Assembly: GCA_013289955.1 (NCBI GenBank)
Contig: JABCYZ010000014.1
Span: forward strand, 1 to 64,000
Direction: 5' to 3'
Source of the DNA: Acidobacteriota bacterium
Lineage (GTDB): Bacteria; Acidobacteriota; Terriglobia; Acidiferrales; UBA7541
DNA length: 64,000 bases
Shown here: piece after piece, positions 34,193 to 43,054 of the stretch
How positions within the stretch are numbered: position 1 is the first letter of the stretch
Layout: each line of letters starts with the position of its first letter
Program-made: the position numbers and the translations under genes
Notes under the pieces: generated by a model
Database searches by the model: none
What the model saw: only the letters and a program-made list of their open reading frames with translations
What the model was told of the DNA's origin: nothing

Positions 34193-35113
34193 ATGGCTAG
34201 CTGGCAGGCATATCTTGCGGCAAAAATTGTCAGATGGAGAGTGAAACGAAGACTCCGCGGCGTCCGGGACTACCGCGTCGCGCGCAAGATTCTCCGTCCT
34301 GATCCCTATCGAGTGCCCCCGGACGTGCATATTTCTCCCGCCCAGATCGGCGGCGTTCCCTGCGAGTGGGTGGAAGGAACGGGCGCTGCGACCGCGGTTT
34401 TGTTGTATTTGCATGGCGGCGGCTATTTTGGCTGTTCGGCGGAGTCGCATCGCCCGATCACGGCAGCGTTTGCGCGTCAGGGATTTCGTGTCCTTGCGCC
34501 AAACTACCGTCTCGCGCCGGAAAATCCGTTTCCCGCCGCGGTTAATGATGCGGTTGCCGCGTATCGCGGTCTCCTCGGCGCAGGATATTCGCCTGCGCAA
34601 ATCGTAGTCGCCGGCGATTCTGCCGGCGGCGGCCTCGCGCTTTCTCTTCTGCTTGAGCTTCGCGATCGGGGGAATCCACTTCCTCGAGGCGCCGCCCTTT
34701 TTTCGCCCTGGACCGATCTTGCCGCGACCGGCGAATCCATCCTTACCAATGCCAGGCGCTGCGCCATGTTTCATGGACCGGACATCGGCATCAGCGCGCG
34801 CTATTATCTGGGAGAGATGGACCCGCGCAATCCTCTCGCTTCTCCGCTCTATGCCGATCTCGCCGGGCTTCCGCCGCTTCTGATTCATGTGGGCGCGGAT
34901 GAAGTTCTGCGCGATGATTCCACGCGTCTCGCGGAGCGCGCCCGGGCCGCAGGCGTGCGCGTCGAGCTAAAAGTGTGGCCAGTTGTGCCGCATGCCTGGC
35001 AGCTCGCGCCGCACCGCATTCCGGAAGCGCGCCAGTCCCTTCGGGAGAGCGCAGAGTTTCTCGGGAAACTGGCGGCTCCCGGAGCTTTGAGCATGGTGCC
35101 GGAAGCCCGATGA
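34193..35113 (+). CDS. Alpha/beta hydrolase of the hormone-sensitive lipase type
   Basis: The 306-residue esterase shows the oxyanion motif YLHGGGYFGCS, the nucleophile elbow VVAGDSAGGGLAL (Ser), the acid region HVGADEVLRDD and the final His in VVPHAWQLAP. The first 35 residues are basic. It would cut carboxylic esters in the cytoplasm. The ATGA overlap with the monooxygenase gene implies coupled translation, so its likely substrate is the ester or lactone made by that enzyme. Confidence 0.9.
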   Translation: MASWQAYLAAKIVRWRVKRRLRGVRDYRVARKILRPDPYRVPPDVHISPAQIGGVPCEWVEGTGAATAVLLYLHGGGYFGCSAESHRPITAAFARQGFRVLAPNYRLAPENPFPAAVNDAVAAYRGLLGAGYSPAQIVVAGDSAGGGLALSLLLELRDRGNPLPRGAALFSPWTDLAATGESILTNARRCAMFHGPDIGISARYYLGEMDPRNPLASPLYADLAGLPPLLIHVGADEVLRDDSTRLAERARAAGVRVELKVWPVVPHAWQLAPHRIPEARQSLRESAEFLGKLAAPGALSMVPEAR

Positions 35114-36603
35114 GCGAAAACGCCCAACAAGGCACTCAGCCGGAAGAAACAGCCGTCGATGTGCTCATTATTGGCGGAGGCTTTTCTGGACTCTGCATGG
35201 CCATCAAGCTCCGCGAATCCGGGATGAATTCGTTTCTGCTCATTGAGAAGAGCGAGGACATCGGCGGAACCTGGCACGACAATCGCTATCCCGGCTGCGC
35301 CTGCGATATTCCCTCGCATCTGTATTCTTTTAGCTTCGAGCCCTCGCCCGATTGGTCGCGCATGTATCCCGGCCAAAGGGAGATCCACGATTATCTGAAA
35401 CGCTGCGTCGAACGCTACGAAATTGCCTCGAACATCCGCTTGAATACGCGGTTTCATGAAGCGATTTGGGATGAGTCGGAAACCGTCTGGCACGCGGCCG
35501 CTGGTGAAAGCATGCGCATCCGCGCGCGCGTCCTCGTCTCCGGCATCGGCGGCTTGCACGTCCCGCACTACCCCGAACTGAAGGGGATAGAGAGCTTTTC
35601 CGGCCCGCAATTTCACTCCTCCAACTGGAATCACGCCGTCGAGTTGGCCGGCAAGAACGTCGCCGTCATTGGCACTGGCGCAAGCGCTATCCAGTTTGTC
35701 CCGCAGATCGCGCCGCGCGTCGGCAAGCTCTATCTTTTTCAGCGCACTCCGCCGTGGATCGTCCCGCGCATGGATTTCGCCATGGCGGAAAAATGGAAGC
35801 AGCGGTTCCGGCGCTTCCCGCTCATCATGCGTGCGTTTCGGCAATTTATCTTCTGGCGCCAGGAATTCCGTGTCCTCGGTTTCCTCGGCAATCGTTTCGT
35901 TCGGAGAAAGGCCACAGAAATCGCAACACATCAACTGGAGAAACAAGTCCAGGATCCAAAGCTGCGGGCGGCTTTGAAACCCAATTACGAACTGGGCTGC
36001 AAGCGCGTCCTCGTGTCCGATGACTTCTATCCTGCGCTGACCAGAACCAACGTGGAATTGGTCACGGACGGCATCGCGGAGGTGCGCGGCGACAGCATCG
36101 TCACGGCCGACGGCGTCGAGCGCCCCATCGACGTCTTGATCTTTGGAACCGGCTTTCGCGCCACCGAGCCTCTGATCGGCATCCGTCTGGTCGGCCGCGA
36201 CGGTCTGGAAATCCATGACGCCTGGAGAGAGCGCATGAGTGCGTATCTGGGCGTGACCGTCGCGGGCTTTCCCAATCTATTTTTGCTTCTCGGTCCCAAC
36301 ACCGGCCTCGGACACAATTCCGTAGTGCTGATGATCGAAGCGCAGGTTCGCTATGTGATGAGCTGCCTCGCGCTGATGAAGCGCCAGAAGAAGCGCGTGC
36401 TCGAAGTCCGCCCGGAAACGCAAAAGGAATTTGTCGAGGACATCCATCGCCGCCTCGAGGGCACTGTCTGGCAATCCGGCGGCTGCCGCAGCTGGTATCA
36501 GGACCCGCGCACCGGCGAAAACACCACGCTTTGGCCCGGTTCGGTCGTCGCGTATGCCCGGCGTACAAAATCGGTCTCACCAGCCGATTACGAATTGACG
36601 TAG
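35110..36603 (+). CDS. Baeyer-Villiger-type flavin monooxygenase
   Basis: The 497-residue protein has an FAD loop (VLIIGGGFSGLCMAIKLRES), DIGGTWHDNRYPGCACDIPS, the Baeyer-Villiger fingerprint FSGPQFHSSNWNH (FxGxxxHxxxW), an NADPH loop (VAVIGTGASAIQFVPQIA) and the ATG-type DVLIFGTGFRATEPL. These enzymes insert oxygen beside a ketone to give an ester, using O2 and NADPH. With the overlapping esterase it forms a ketone-cleaving pair. The substrate, cyclic or linear, cannot be told. Length (about 500) is normal for type I enzymes. Confidence 0.9.
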   Translation: MSENAQQGTQPEETAVDVLIIGGGFSGLCMAIKLRESGMNSFLLIEKSEDIGGTWHDNRYPGCACDIPSHLYSFSFEPSPDWSRMYPGQREIHDYLKRCVERYEIASNIRLNTRFHEAIWDESETVWHAAAGESMRIRARVLVSGIGGLHVPHYPELKGIESFSGPQFHSSNWNHAVELAGKNVAVIGTGASAIQFVPQIAPRVGKLYLFQRTPPWIVPRMDFAMAEKWKQRFRRFPLIMRAFRQFIFWRQEFRVLGFLGNRFVRRKATEIATHQLEKQVQDPKLRAALKPNYELGCKRVLVSDDFYPALTRTNVELVTDGIAEVRGDSIVTADGVERPIDVLIFGTGFRATEPLIGIRLVGRDGLEIHDAWRERMSAYLGVTVAGFPNLFLLLGPNTGLGHNSVVLMIEAQVRYVMSCLALMKRQKKRVLEVRPETQKEFVEDIHRRLEGTVWQSGGCRSWYQDPRTGENTTLWPGSVVAYARRTKSVSPADYELT

Positions 36604-36679
36604 CGGTCGCTGAAAAACCGGCCGCGCTTCGCTTGTGACCGCTCTACGCCTTTCTGAAAATGATGGTAGAATGGGGATT

Positions 36680-37219
36680 ATGAGCACATCGCTCGGCAAG
36701 CACGTCACACTGACCAAGCCCGATGACTTCGGCAGCCTGCTCGAAGACGAAGGCATCATCTTCACCACGCTCGACAAAGCCGTAAACTGGGCGCGCAAAA
36801 GCTCGATTTGGCCTCTCGGATTTGGCCTCGCTTGCTGCGCCATCGAAATGATGTCGATGGCCGCTGCCCGCTTTGACGTCGCCCGTTTCGGCGCCGAGGT
36901 TTTCCGTCCCTCGCCGCGTCAAGCCGACTTGATGATCGTCGCCGGCCGCCTCTCGCAAAAAATGGCCCCGGTTATCCGTCAGCTCTACGATCAAATGCCC
37001 GAGCCCAAGTGGGTCATCTCCATGGGCGCCTGCGCCACCTCCGGCGGTGTCTTCAACAACTACGCCATCGTCCAGGGCTGCAATCAGGTGATTCCTATTG
37101 ACGTCTACGTCCCCGGATGTCCGCCGCGCCCCGAGGCCGTCCTCTACGCCATCCTCCAGCTCCAAAAGAAGATCGACAACGAAAAGGGCTCCTTCAAGCG
37201 CGCCCTGAATCTCGATTAG
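36680..37219 (+). CDS. nuoB: NADH-quinone oxidoreductase subunit B (stand-alone)
   Basis: The 179-residue protein carries the N2 cluster site: FGLACCAIEMMSMAAARFDV (two adjacent Cys), MGACATSGG and VPGCPPRPEA. This cluster passes electrons to quinone in complex I. The N-terminal 40 residues (DDFGSLLEDEGIIFTTLDKA) are longer than in many homologues. No other nuo gene is adjacent. Genomes of this type often have both a complete nuo operon and scattered copies; whether this is an extra copy cannot be told here. Confidence 0.9.
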   Translation: MSTSLGKHVTLTKPDDFGSLLEDEGIIFTTLDKAVNWARKSSIWPLGFGLACCAIEMMSMAAARFDVARFGAEVFRPSPRQADLMIVAGRLSQKMAPVIRQLYDQMPEPKWVISMGACATSGGVFNNYAIVQGCNQVIPIDVYVPGCPPRPEAVLYAILQLQKKIDNEKGSFKRALNLD

Positions 37220-37257
37220 TAGCAGACATTTCCTTTCGCGCTTTGTTGCGCTTCCCG

Positions 37258-38127
37258 ATGTCAAAGCTCGTGGCGACGCCCTCTCGGATTCTCCTGACAG
37301 TATTCCTCTCCCTACTCCCACTGCTCTGTGGCTGCCGAACTGGAAGGACCAGTGACCGGCGCACGCCGGTTTCCGCCTCCCGATGGACCCTGGCCTGGAG
37401 CGACGAATTCTCCGCCCCGGACGGCTCCTCCCCCGATCCCGCCAAATGGACCTACGACCTCGGCGGCAAAGGTTGGGGCAACCACGAACTCGAGTCCTAC
37501 ACCAACCGGCCCGAAAACGTCCACATCGAAAGAGGCTATCTGGTCATCACTGCGAAAAAAGAAACCTTCACCGGCGCGGATGGCATAGCCCGCGACTACA
37601 CTTCTGCCCGTCTGAAAACGCAAGGCCACTTCGCTCAAACCTATGGCCGGTTCGAATCCCGCATCAAAATCCCGGAAGGGCAGGGGATGTGGCCCGCGTT
37701 CTGGATGCTGGGCGAGGACATTTCCCCGGCCGGTTGGCCGAAGTGCGGCGAGATCGACATCATGGAAAATGTTGGCAAGGAACCTCGAGCGATCCACGGC
37801 TCGCTGCATGGGCCCGGCACCAGCGGCCCAACCAGCGACCTGACCTCCACCTTCCAACTTCCCGCAGGCCAGAACTTTGCGGGCGACTTCCATCTTTACG
37901 CGGTCGAATGGGAGCCGGACATTGTCCGTTTTTACGTCGACTCTGACCTCTACGCCACCTTCCATTCCTCCGACTGGCCCGCCGGCGGGAAATGGGTATT
38001 CAACCATCCGTTCTTCGTTATTCTGAATGTGGCGGTAGGCGGCGACTGGCCCGGCCCGCCCGACTCCTCCACCAGATTTTCGCAATCCATGCTCGTCGAT
38101 TACGTCCGCGTTTATACTAAGCGCTAG
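37258..38127 (+). CDS. Lipoprotein GH16 family glucanase
   Basis: The N-terminus is a lipoprotein signal (ILLTVFLSLLPLLCGC, lipid Cys in LCGC), so the enzyme is membrane-anchored and exported. The 289-residue body is a GH16 jelly-roll: WSDEFSAPDGSSPDPAKWTY, the catalytic GEIDIMENVG (ExDxxE), MWPAFWMLGEDI and FFVILNVAVGGDWPG. Such enzymes cut beta-1,3 or beta-1,3-1,4 glucans such as laminarin or lichenan. The ATG at 37258 is chosen for the signal peptide. It stands alone, without a sugar transporter nearby. Confidence 0.9.
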   Translation: MSKLVATPSRILLTVFLSLLPLLCGCRTGRTSDRRTPVSASRWTLAWSDEFSAPDGSSPDPAKWTYDLGGKGWGNHELESYTNRPENVHIERGYLVITAKKETFTGADGIARDYTSARLKTQGHFAQTYGRFESRIKIPEGQGMWPAFWMLGEDISPAGWPKCGEIDIMENVGKEPRAIHGSLHGPGTSGPTSDLTSTFQLPAGQNFAGDFHLYAVEWEPDIVRFYVDSDLYATFHSSDWPAGGKWVFNHPFFVILNVAVGGDWPGPPDSSTRFSQSMLVDYVRVYTKR

Positions 38128-38185
38128 TTTTAACCACCGGATTGCTCCGGTGGATTTCTTCCTTTCCCAGGGAGATTTGCGCATC

Positions 38186-38674
38186 ATGTCGACATCCGCT
38201 GATCCAGCACGCCAACTCCTTCGCCACACCGTGGCCACGGTCGCCTATCGCGGCGGTAAGGCCCTGCGCGGCGCTCCCGAAGCTTTCGCGGCATTCACCC
38301 TTGCCGGCAGCCCGCGTACACCGGCGAATATCCTCGCGCACATGGGCGACCTTTTCGACTGGGCTCTGTCGATGGCGCGTGGAGAGACTGTTTGGCACGA
38401 CTCGAAGCCGCTCACCTGGGACGCCGAGGTCGCACGATTCTTCAACGCGCTGAAGAATTTTGATGACTATCTCGCAGCCTCCGAGCCGTTGCGCTCTTCC
38501 GCTGAAGGTTTGTTTCAGGGGCCTATAGCAGACGCCCTCACTCACGTTGGGCAGCTAGCCATGCTGCGACGACTCGCCAAGTGCCCGATCAAAGGCGAGA
38601 ACTATTTCAAAGCGGAAGTCACCGCGGGCCGCGTCGGGTTCGAGCAGGCTGCCCCGCGCCGCGAATTTGACTGA
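38186..38674 (+). CDS. DinB-like four-helix protein
   Basis: The 162-residue helical protein has ILAHMGDLFDWALSMA and ALTHVGQLAMLRRLAKCPI, His residues placed as in DinB/YfiT metal-binding bundles. The family includes thiol transferases and stress proteins, some linked to bacillithiol, but no substrate is evident here. The ATG at 38186 follows AGGGAG. It is convergent with ygfZ. The family call rests on helix pattern and His placement only. Confidence 0.55.
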   Translation: MSTSADPARQLLRHTVATVAYRGGKALRGAPEAFAAFTLAGSPRTPANILAHMGDLFDWALSMARGETVWHDSKPLTWDAEVARFFNALKNFDDYLAASEPLRSSAEGLFQGPIADALTHVGQLAMLRRLAKCPIKGENYFKAEVTAGRVGFEQAAPRREFD

Positions 38675-38723
38675 CTCGAACAGTACCTTCTTAACGGGCT
38701 GCCAGGGAGTGCTAAAGGGCCGC

Positions 38724-39839
38724 TTACGCCGGCGGCATCGTTTCTGCCAGGCCTCCGGGGAATTTGGAGATAAGCGCGGTTCCTCTGGACCAGTTCAGAC
38801 GGCTTCCGGGAGCATTGTGGTCTTTGCGGACATATGCCATCCCAATCGCATGGGATAAAAAGGACGGGACCGCCGCGCGCGTTACAATACCCGCTTCCTT
38901 TCCGTCCACGGTCAATGTTTCCCCCGCATCCGGGGCGCCTGGGCCATCAAAAATAAGATCGACCCTCCGCCGGTTCACTTGCCCGCGCGAGCGCACGCGT
39001 TCCACGATCTCCTGGCCCGTGTAGCACCCCTTTGTGTAACTGATATGGCTCGCCTCTAGCCCCGCTTCATGCGGAATCTGCTTTTCGCCGAAGTCGTACC
39101 CGAACCACGGCACGCCTTGCGCAAGCCGCTCGGCGCTCAGAGCCGCGTAGCCCATTGGACCGCCGCCATGCTTCTCGACGCTTTCCAAAATAATCTGCCA
39201 CAGGTTCGCCTGGGACTCTTGCGCCGAGAGAAACTCGCAACCCGCAACGCCGCCGGGAGAACGCTTTGTGATCCAGCAGGGAATTGACGCCACCGCGCAT
39301 TCGATGCGGCTCAGCTCCTGAAGCGCCGAAAGATCGACGCCCGTAAGTTCCTCGGCGACGGCCGCCGCCTTTGGTCCCTCAATCGCCAGCGTCCCCGAGC
39401 GGTGTGATTCATCGGTCAGCGTCACATCATCCATGATGATGTACTTCTCGATCGTTTCGATGAGCCGCTCTCGAATCATCGCGTAAGAGACGCAGAAAAG
39501 GCGATCTGGCAGTCCGTATGTCTCCATCTCTGCGAGGATGTGTCCCTGCGGATTCAGGAGCAGCGACACGTTTCCCTGGCCCGCCCCAAGGTCCTTGATG
39601 TTATTTGTGAGGATGGCATTCAAATAGCGCACGCGGTCCGGCCCGGTGAAAGTCAGGTAGGCACGGTAATTCTTGTCAACCAGTGCAACGCTCTTGCGCG
39701 CAAACTCTTCCTCGACGCGCGGGTCCATCCAGTGACTCGGCAAGAGGCAGCCGAACCACGTTCCCACGGTCGCGCCGGCGCTTTTGTGCAAAGCCGCGAG
39801 CGGCGTTCGAAGCGCGCCGCTGGTTTCATCGGTCTCCAT
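38724..39839 (-). CDS. ygfZ: YgfZ/GcvT domain folate-binding protein
   Basis: The 371-residue protein has the YgfZ signature KGCYTGQEIVERVRSRG (K-G-C-Y-x-G-Q-E) and the GcvT-like folate fold (YLTFTGPDRVRYLNAILTNN, LLLNPQGHILAEMETYGLPD). YgfZ uses tetrahydrofolate and its conserved Cys to help repair or build certain Fe-S enzymes such as MiaB. The first 35 residues are an extra lead. It is transcribed alone, divergent from the MBL hydrolase gene. Confidence 0.88.
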   Translation of the reverse strand: METDETSGALRTPLAALHKSAGATVGTWFGCLLPSHWMDPRVEEEFARKSVALVDKNYRAYLTFTGPDRVRYLNAILTNNIKDLGAGQGNVSLLLNPQGHILAEMETYGLPDRLFCVSYAMIRERLIETIEKYIIMDDVTLTDESHRSGTLAIEGPKAAAVAEELTGVDLSALQELSRIECAVASIPCWITKRSPGGVAGCEFLSAQESQANLWQIILESVEKHGGGPMGYAALSAERLAQGVPWFGYDFGEKQIPHEAGLEASHISYTKGCYTGQEIVERVRSRGQVNRRRVDLIFDGPGAPDAGETLTVDGKEAGIVTRAAVPSFLSHAIGMAYVRKDHNAPGSRLNWSRGTALISKFPGGLAETMPPA

Positions 39840-39933
39840 GCGTCCCCTTCCCTTACCAGCTTAACAAAGTGAGAGTCTCGCGGCGCGCGATGCGTTCCTG
39901 GATCCACCGGACGCAATGATATACTTCGAGCCT

Positions 39934-40632
39934 ATGACCGACGCCGTGCCCACCTTCGACGCCGTTTCGCAAGGACTCATTCACATCACCATTCCGGTGG
40001 GAATGCTGCAGTGCAATTGCTCGATCATCGGGGATCCCGTCAGCCGCGAAGCGCTCGTGATCGATCCGGGCGACGAAGTCACCCGCATTCTGGAGCTCCT
40101 TGGCCGGCACCGGCTGACGGTCAAAGCCATCGTCAGCACGCATGCCCACATCGACCACGTGGGGGGGCTCAGCAAACTTCGCCAGTACACCGGCGCTCCC
40201 ATCCTAATGCATCGCGACGATCTGCCGCTCTATCAGGGGATGGAAGTGCAAGCGGCATTCCTCGGCGTGCCGACACCGGAAATCACGGACGTGGACCAGC
40301 TTTTGAAAGAGGGCGACGCACTGAGTTGGGGTTCGTTCCAGGCCAACGTCATGCACACTCCCGGACACACGCCGGGCAGCGTGTGCCTCTATCTGCCAAA
40401 GGACGCCGGCTCTGTCACCATTCCCGCTCCACGCCTTTTTGCGGGCGACACGCTTTTTGCAGGCAGCATTGGCCGCACCGATCTGTGGGGCGGTTCGATG
40501 GACCAGATCACGGACTCGCTGCGCGGCAAGCTGTTGCAATTGCCCGACGAAACGATCGTCTATCCTGGACACGGTCGTTTGACCAGCATCGGCCAGGAGC
40601 GCAACACAAATCCTTTTCTGATCAATTCCTGA
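39934..40632 (+). CDS. Metallo-beta-lactamase fold hydrolase (glyoxalase II-like)
   Basis: The 232-residue enzyme has the full metal site: STHAHIDHVGGL (HxHxDH), MHTPGHTPGSVCLYL, LFAGDTLFAGSIGRTDL and IVYPGHGRLTS. NCSIIGDPVSREALVIDPG is the usual start of glyoxalase II-like cytosolic thioesterases. Probable substrates are S-acyl thiols; with bacillithiol made here, a bacillithiol thioester is conceivable. ATG 39934 is chosen over 39916 because of a GAG before it. Confidence 0.85.
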   Translation: MTDAVPTFDAVSQGLIHITIPVGMLQCNCSIIGDPVSREALVIDPGDEVTRILELLGRHRLTVKAIVSTHAHIDHVGGLSKLRQYTGAPILMHRDDLPLYQGMEVQAAFLGVPTPEITDVDQLLKEGDALSWGSFQANVMHTPGHTPGSVCLYLPKDAGSVTIPAPRLFAGDTLFAGSIGRTDLWGGSMDQITDSLRGKLLQLPDETIVYPGHGRLTSIGQERNTNPFLINS

Positions 40633-40726
40633 ATGCTTCCGGTTTCGTCTCCGCGCACTTTGTAGCCTCCACGCCGTCCCCGGCATCCAAGCGAAAAATC
40701 ATGACTAACGGAAAAAGGAGATTTTC

Positions 40727-41764
40727 ATGCGATATCGTCTGCTCGGCAACAGCGGCCTGCGAGTTTCCGAAGCCGCCCTTGGCACCATGACCTTCGGCGA
40801 AGACTGGGGCTGGGGGGCGCCCAAGGATGAAGCCCGCAGGGTCTACGACGCCTACCGCGAAGCCGGCGGCAATTTCATAGACACGGCTAATGTCTACACC
40901 AACGGCGCGAGCGAATCCTTCCTCGGCGAATTTATGAAGGACCACCGCCAGAGCGTGGTGCTGGCCACCAAGTACTCCAACGCCTTTCCCGGCACGGACC
41001 CGAACGCCGCTGGCAACCAACGAAAAAATATGGTCCAGGCTGTCGAAGCAAGCCTCAAGCGTCTAGAAACTGACTACATCGATCTTTACTGGGTTCACAT
41101 CTGGGACCAGATCACGCCGGTCGAAGAGGTCATGCGCGCGCTGGACGACCTGGTTCGCCAGGGAAAAGTGCTGTACGTCGGTATCTCGGACGCCCCAGCC
41201 TGGTGGATTGCAGGAGCCAACACCCTCGCGCAACTTCGCGCCTGGACGCCGTTCGTCGGCTTGCAAGTCGAGTACAGCCTGATCGAGCGCACCGTCGAGC
41301 GCGAGCTGGTCCCCATGGCAAGAGCGCTGAACCTCGGCTTAACCGCTTGGTCTCCGCTCGCCGGGGGCGTTCTCACCGGCAAGTACCACGGCCACGATGC
41401 CTCCCCGGAGCCCGGGCGCCTGAGCAACCCCATGCTGAAGGATTTCCTGCCAGAGCAACAGCGTGCCGACCGCGTTGTCGCGGCAGTCAAGTCCGTGTCC
41501 ACGGAAACCGGCGCCAGCATGGCGCAAGCCGCGCTTGCATGGCTGCGCTCCCGCCCCGTACCGGTCATCCCCATTATTGGCGCGCGAAAGCTCTCGCAGC
41601 TGCACGACAATCTCGCCAGCTTCGATGTGAATCTCTCCGCCGCTCAAATCAAGACGTTGGACGACGCAAGCGACATCGACCTCGGCTTCCCTTACGCCAT
41701 GTATGCAAAACCCTTCGTTCGCGCCATTGCCTACGGCGGTCTCCGCGACAAGATTCTGGCCTAG
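40727..41764 (+). CDS. Aldo/keto reductase
   Basis: The 345-residue NADPH-dependent reductase has NSGLRVSEAALGTMTFG, the catalytic Asp in FIDTANVYTNGASE (with Tyr), Lys in VVLATKYSN and His in YWVHIWDQITPVEEV, and ends with VIPIIGARKLSQLHDNLASF for cofactor binding. It follows an AAGGAG site. The group (YajO/Tas-like) reduces carbonyls of varied substrates. It is transcribed alone, convergent with a small gene. Confidence 0.9.
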   Translation: MRYRLLGNSGLRVSEAALGTMTFGEDWGWGAPKDEARRVYDAYREAGGNFIDTANVYTNGASESFLGEFMKDHRQSVVLATKYSNAFPGTDPNAAGNQRKNMVQAVEASLKRLETDYIDLYWVHIWDQITPVEEVMRALDDLVRQGKVLYVGISDAPAWWIAGANTLAQLRAWTPFVGLQVEYSLIERTVERELVPMARALNLGLTAWSPLAGGVLTGKYHGHDASPEPGRLSNPMLKDFLPEQQRADRVVAAVKSVSTETGASMAQAALAWLRSRPVPVIPIIGARKLSQLHDNLASFDVNLSAAQIKTLDDASDIDLGFPYAMYAKPFVRAIAYGGLRDKILA

Positions 41765-41772
41765 TCCATTTT

Positions 41773-42057
41773 CTAGCGGTCTCCTGCATTTCCGTCGCGC
41801 CGCTCTCTCGCGCGTTTTAGCTCTTCCATCACCGATTGCACGAGCTGCTTCGCGTGCTCGAGCTCCTGCGCGATGATCCGCAAATCCATGGCAGGCACCA
41901 TCGGGTTTCGGTGGCTCGTGCAATAGACGCCGTGTTGTCCGACAAGCACCAGCGCATTGGTCATGCGGTCCAGCGAGACGGCGAGCCGCCCGCGCTCGCG
42001 CCCGTACATCTGCTCAAAGTGCTCCAGCTCTTCTTTGTATTCATCAAATGCATTCAT
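41773..42057 (-). CDS. Hypothetical helical protein, 94 aa
   Basis: The product is largely coiled-coil-like (MNAFDEYKEELEHFEQMYGR, DLRIIAQELEHAKQLVQSVM) around a short middle strand region (NALVLVGQHGVYCTSHRNPM). It is soluble and has one Cys. No family is recognised. It is convergent with the aldo/keto reductase gene, 8 bases away. Confidence 0.5.
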   Translation of the reverse strand: MNAFDEYKEELEHFEQMYGRERGRLAVSLDRMTNALVLVGQHGVYCTSHRNPMVPAMDLRIIAQELEHAKQLVQSVMEELKRARERRDGNAGDR

Positions 42058-42288
42058 GGATAGCAGTCCTTCTCACTTCGGGGGCTTTCAGGGGCCCCCA
42101 GACGGTTGCACTTCGGGCACATACAACACGCACCAAACTTTACCGTATGCGGTGCAGGGAACATAATCCGCTGAAGCCATCTGGAGGCCTTTAGCCAGCT
42201 CCCCGCGGTGCTATGCGTGGGTTTGGCGGCAAGCAGTTGGGCTCCGCGGTACGAGCTTGGGAAATGATTCGGCTGGAGCAATCTGACA
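42058..42288. other. Gap between divergent hypothetical genes
   Basis: This 231-base gap should hold two divergent promoters. A GGGGGC...GGGGCCCCC-like GC-rich stretch occurs at 42078-42100. I find no convincing -35/-10 pair and no gene. Confidence 0.35.
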
Positions 42289-42855
42289 ATGCGACGATCC
42301 GACCTGGTGCAGCACAAGGAAAAAGAGAAAGGCGGGGTAACGCGCACCTCGCAAATAGTCTTTGGCGAGCGGCAGCATCTATTGCGTGTCCTCGATTCGC
42401 TGGAAGGCACGGACTTGCCGATTGCCCGCCTCCAGCAGGAGCGCCGCATTCTGGAAGACCTGATCCACGCGCGAACCCGCGAGCTAAACCAGATCAACAC
42501 AGCTTGGGACGAGAAAATTGGCCTGGTTCTCAGTGCCGACGCCAAGCCGGAAATGCTCGAAAAACTGGTCAAGCAAGCGCCCGAAGAAGATTTCTATTTG
42601 CTCCGCCTCATTAGCGAGCATCCGCGCGCCAACGCCAAGACCTTGAACAAACTGGCCAAGCATCCCTACGGCGCGATCCGAGAGAATGTTGCGCGTCATC
42701 CCAATGCCGATGCCGGCACGCTTACCTGGCTCAGCAAAGACCGCAGCCAGCCGCTGTGGTACCTTGTCGCGTTCAATCCCAATACTCCGACGCCGCTCCA
42801 GCGCCGTCTCCGCGATCGGCTGAAAAAACTCGGCGAAAACCAGCTCTCCCGATAG
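42289..42855 (+). CDS. Protein with leucine-rich-repeat-variant (LRV)-like repeats
   Basis: The 188-residue product has a charged N-terminal part (RSDLVQHKEKEKGGVTRTSQ) and a helical middle (RLQQERRILEDLIHARTREL). About four 22-25-residue helical repeats follow: LLRLISEHPRANAKTLNKLA, IRENVARHPNADAGTLTWLS and LWYLVAFNPNTPTPLQRRL. The xHPNAxxxTLxxL pattern resembles LRV repeats, which act as scaffolds. No catalytic feature is present and the partner is unknown. Confidence 0.55.
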   Translation: MRRSDLVQHKEKEKGGVTRTSQIVFGERQHLLRVLDSLEGTDLPIARLQQERRILEDLIHARTRELNQINTAWDEKIGLVLSADAKPEMLEKLVKQAPEEDFYLLRLISEHPRANAKTLNKLAKHPYGAIRENVARHPNADAGTLTWLSKDRSQPLWYLVAFNPNTPTPLQRRLRDRLKKLGENQLSR

Positions 42856-43054
42856 CCAACTCACTAGTCACGGTGCGCAAAGCCTGCTCTGAGTCTTTCC
42901 GAGGAGCGCGGCTCTGTACCGTTTTCTTGCCCGAACTCCCGACCAGTTCTCCTGGCCCGAACTCTTTCGGCCCTCCGCGTCTCGCTTGTTTTTCCAGCTC
43001 CGCCTGACCTATAGTCTCGGCGACTCTTGCAATTGGTGTCCATGGAGGGAATAC

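Noticed and set aside
42986..43054. Upstream extension of the TPR gene
   Set aside because: The ATG at 43055 has a GGAGGGA site and leads directly to the signal peptide; the extension adds unrelated Cys/Trp-rich residues.
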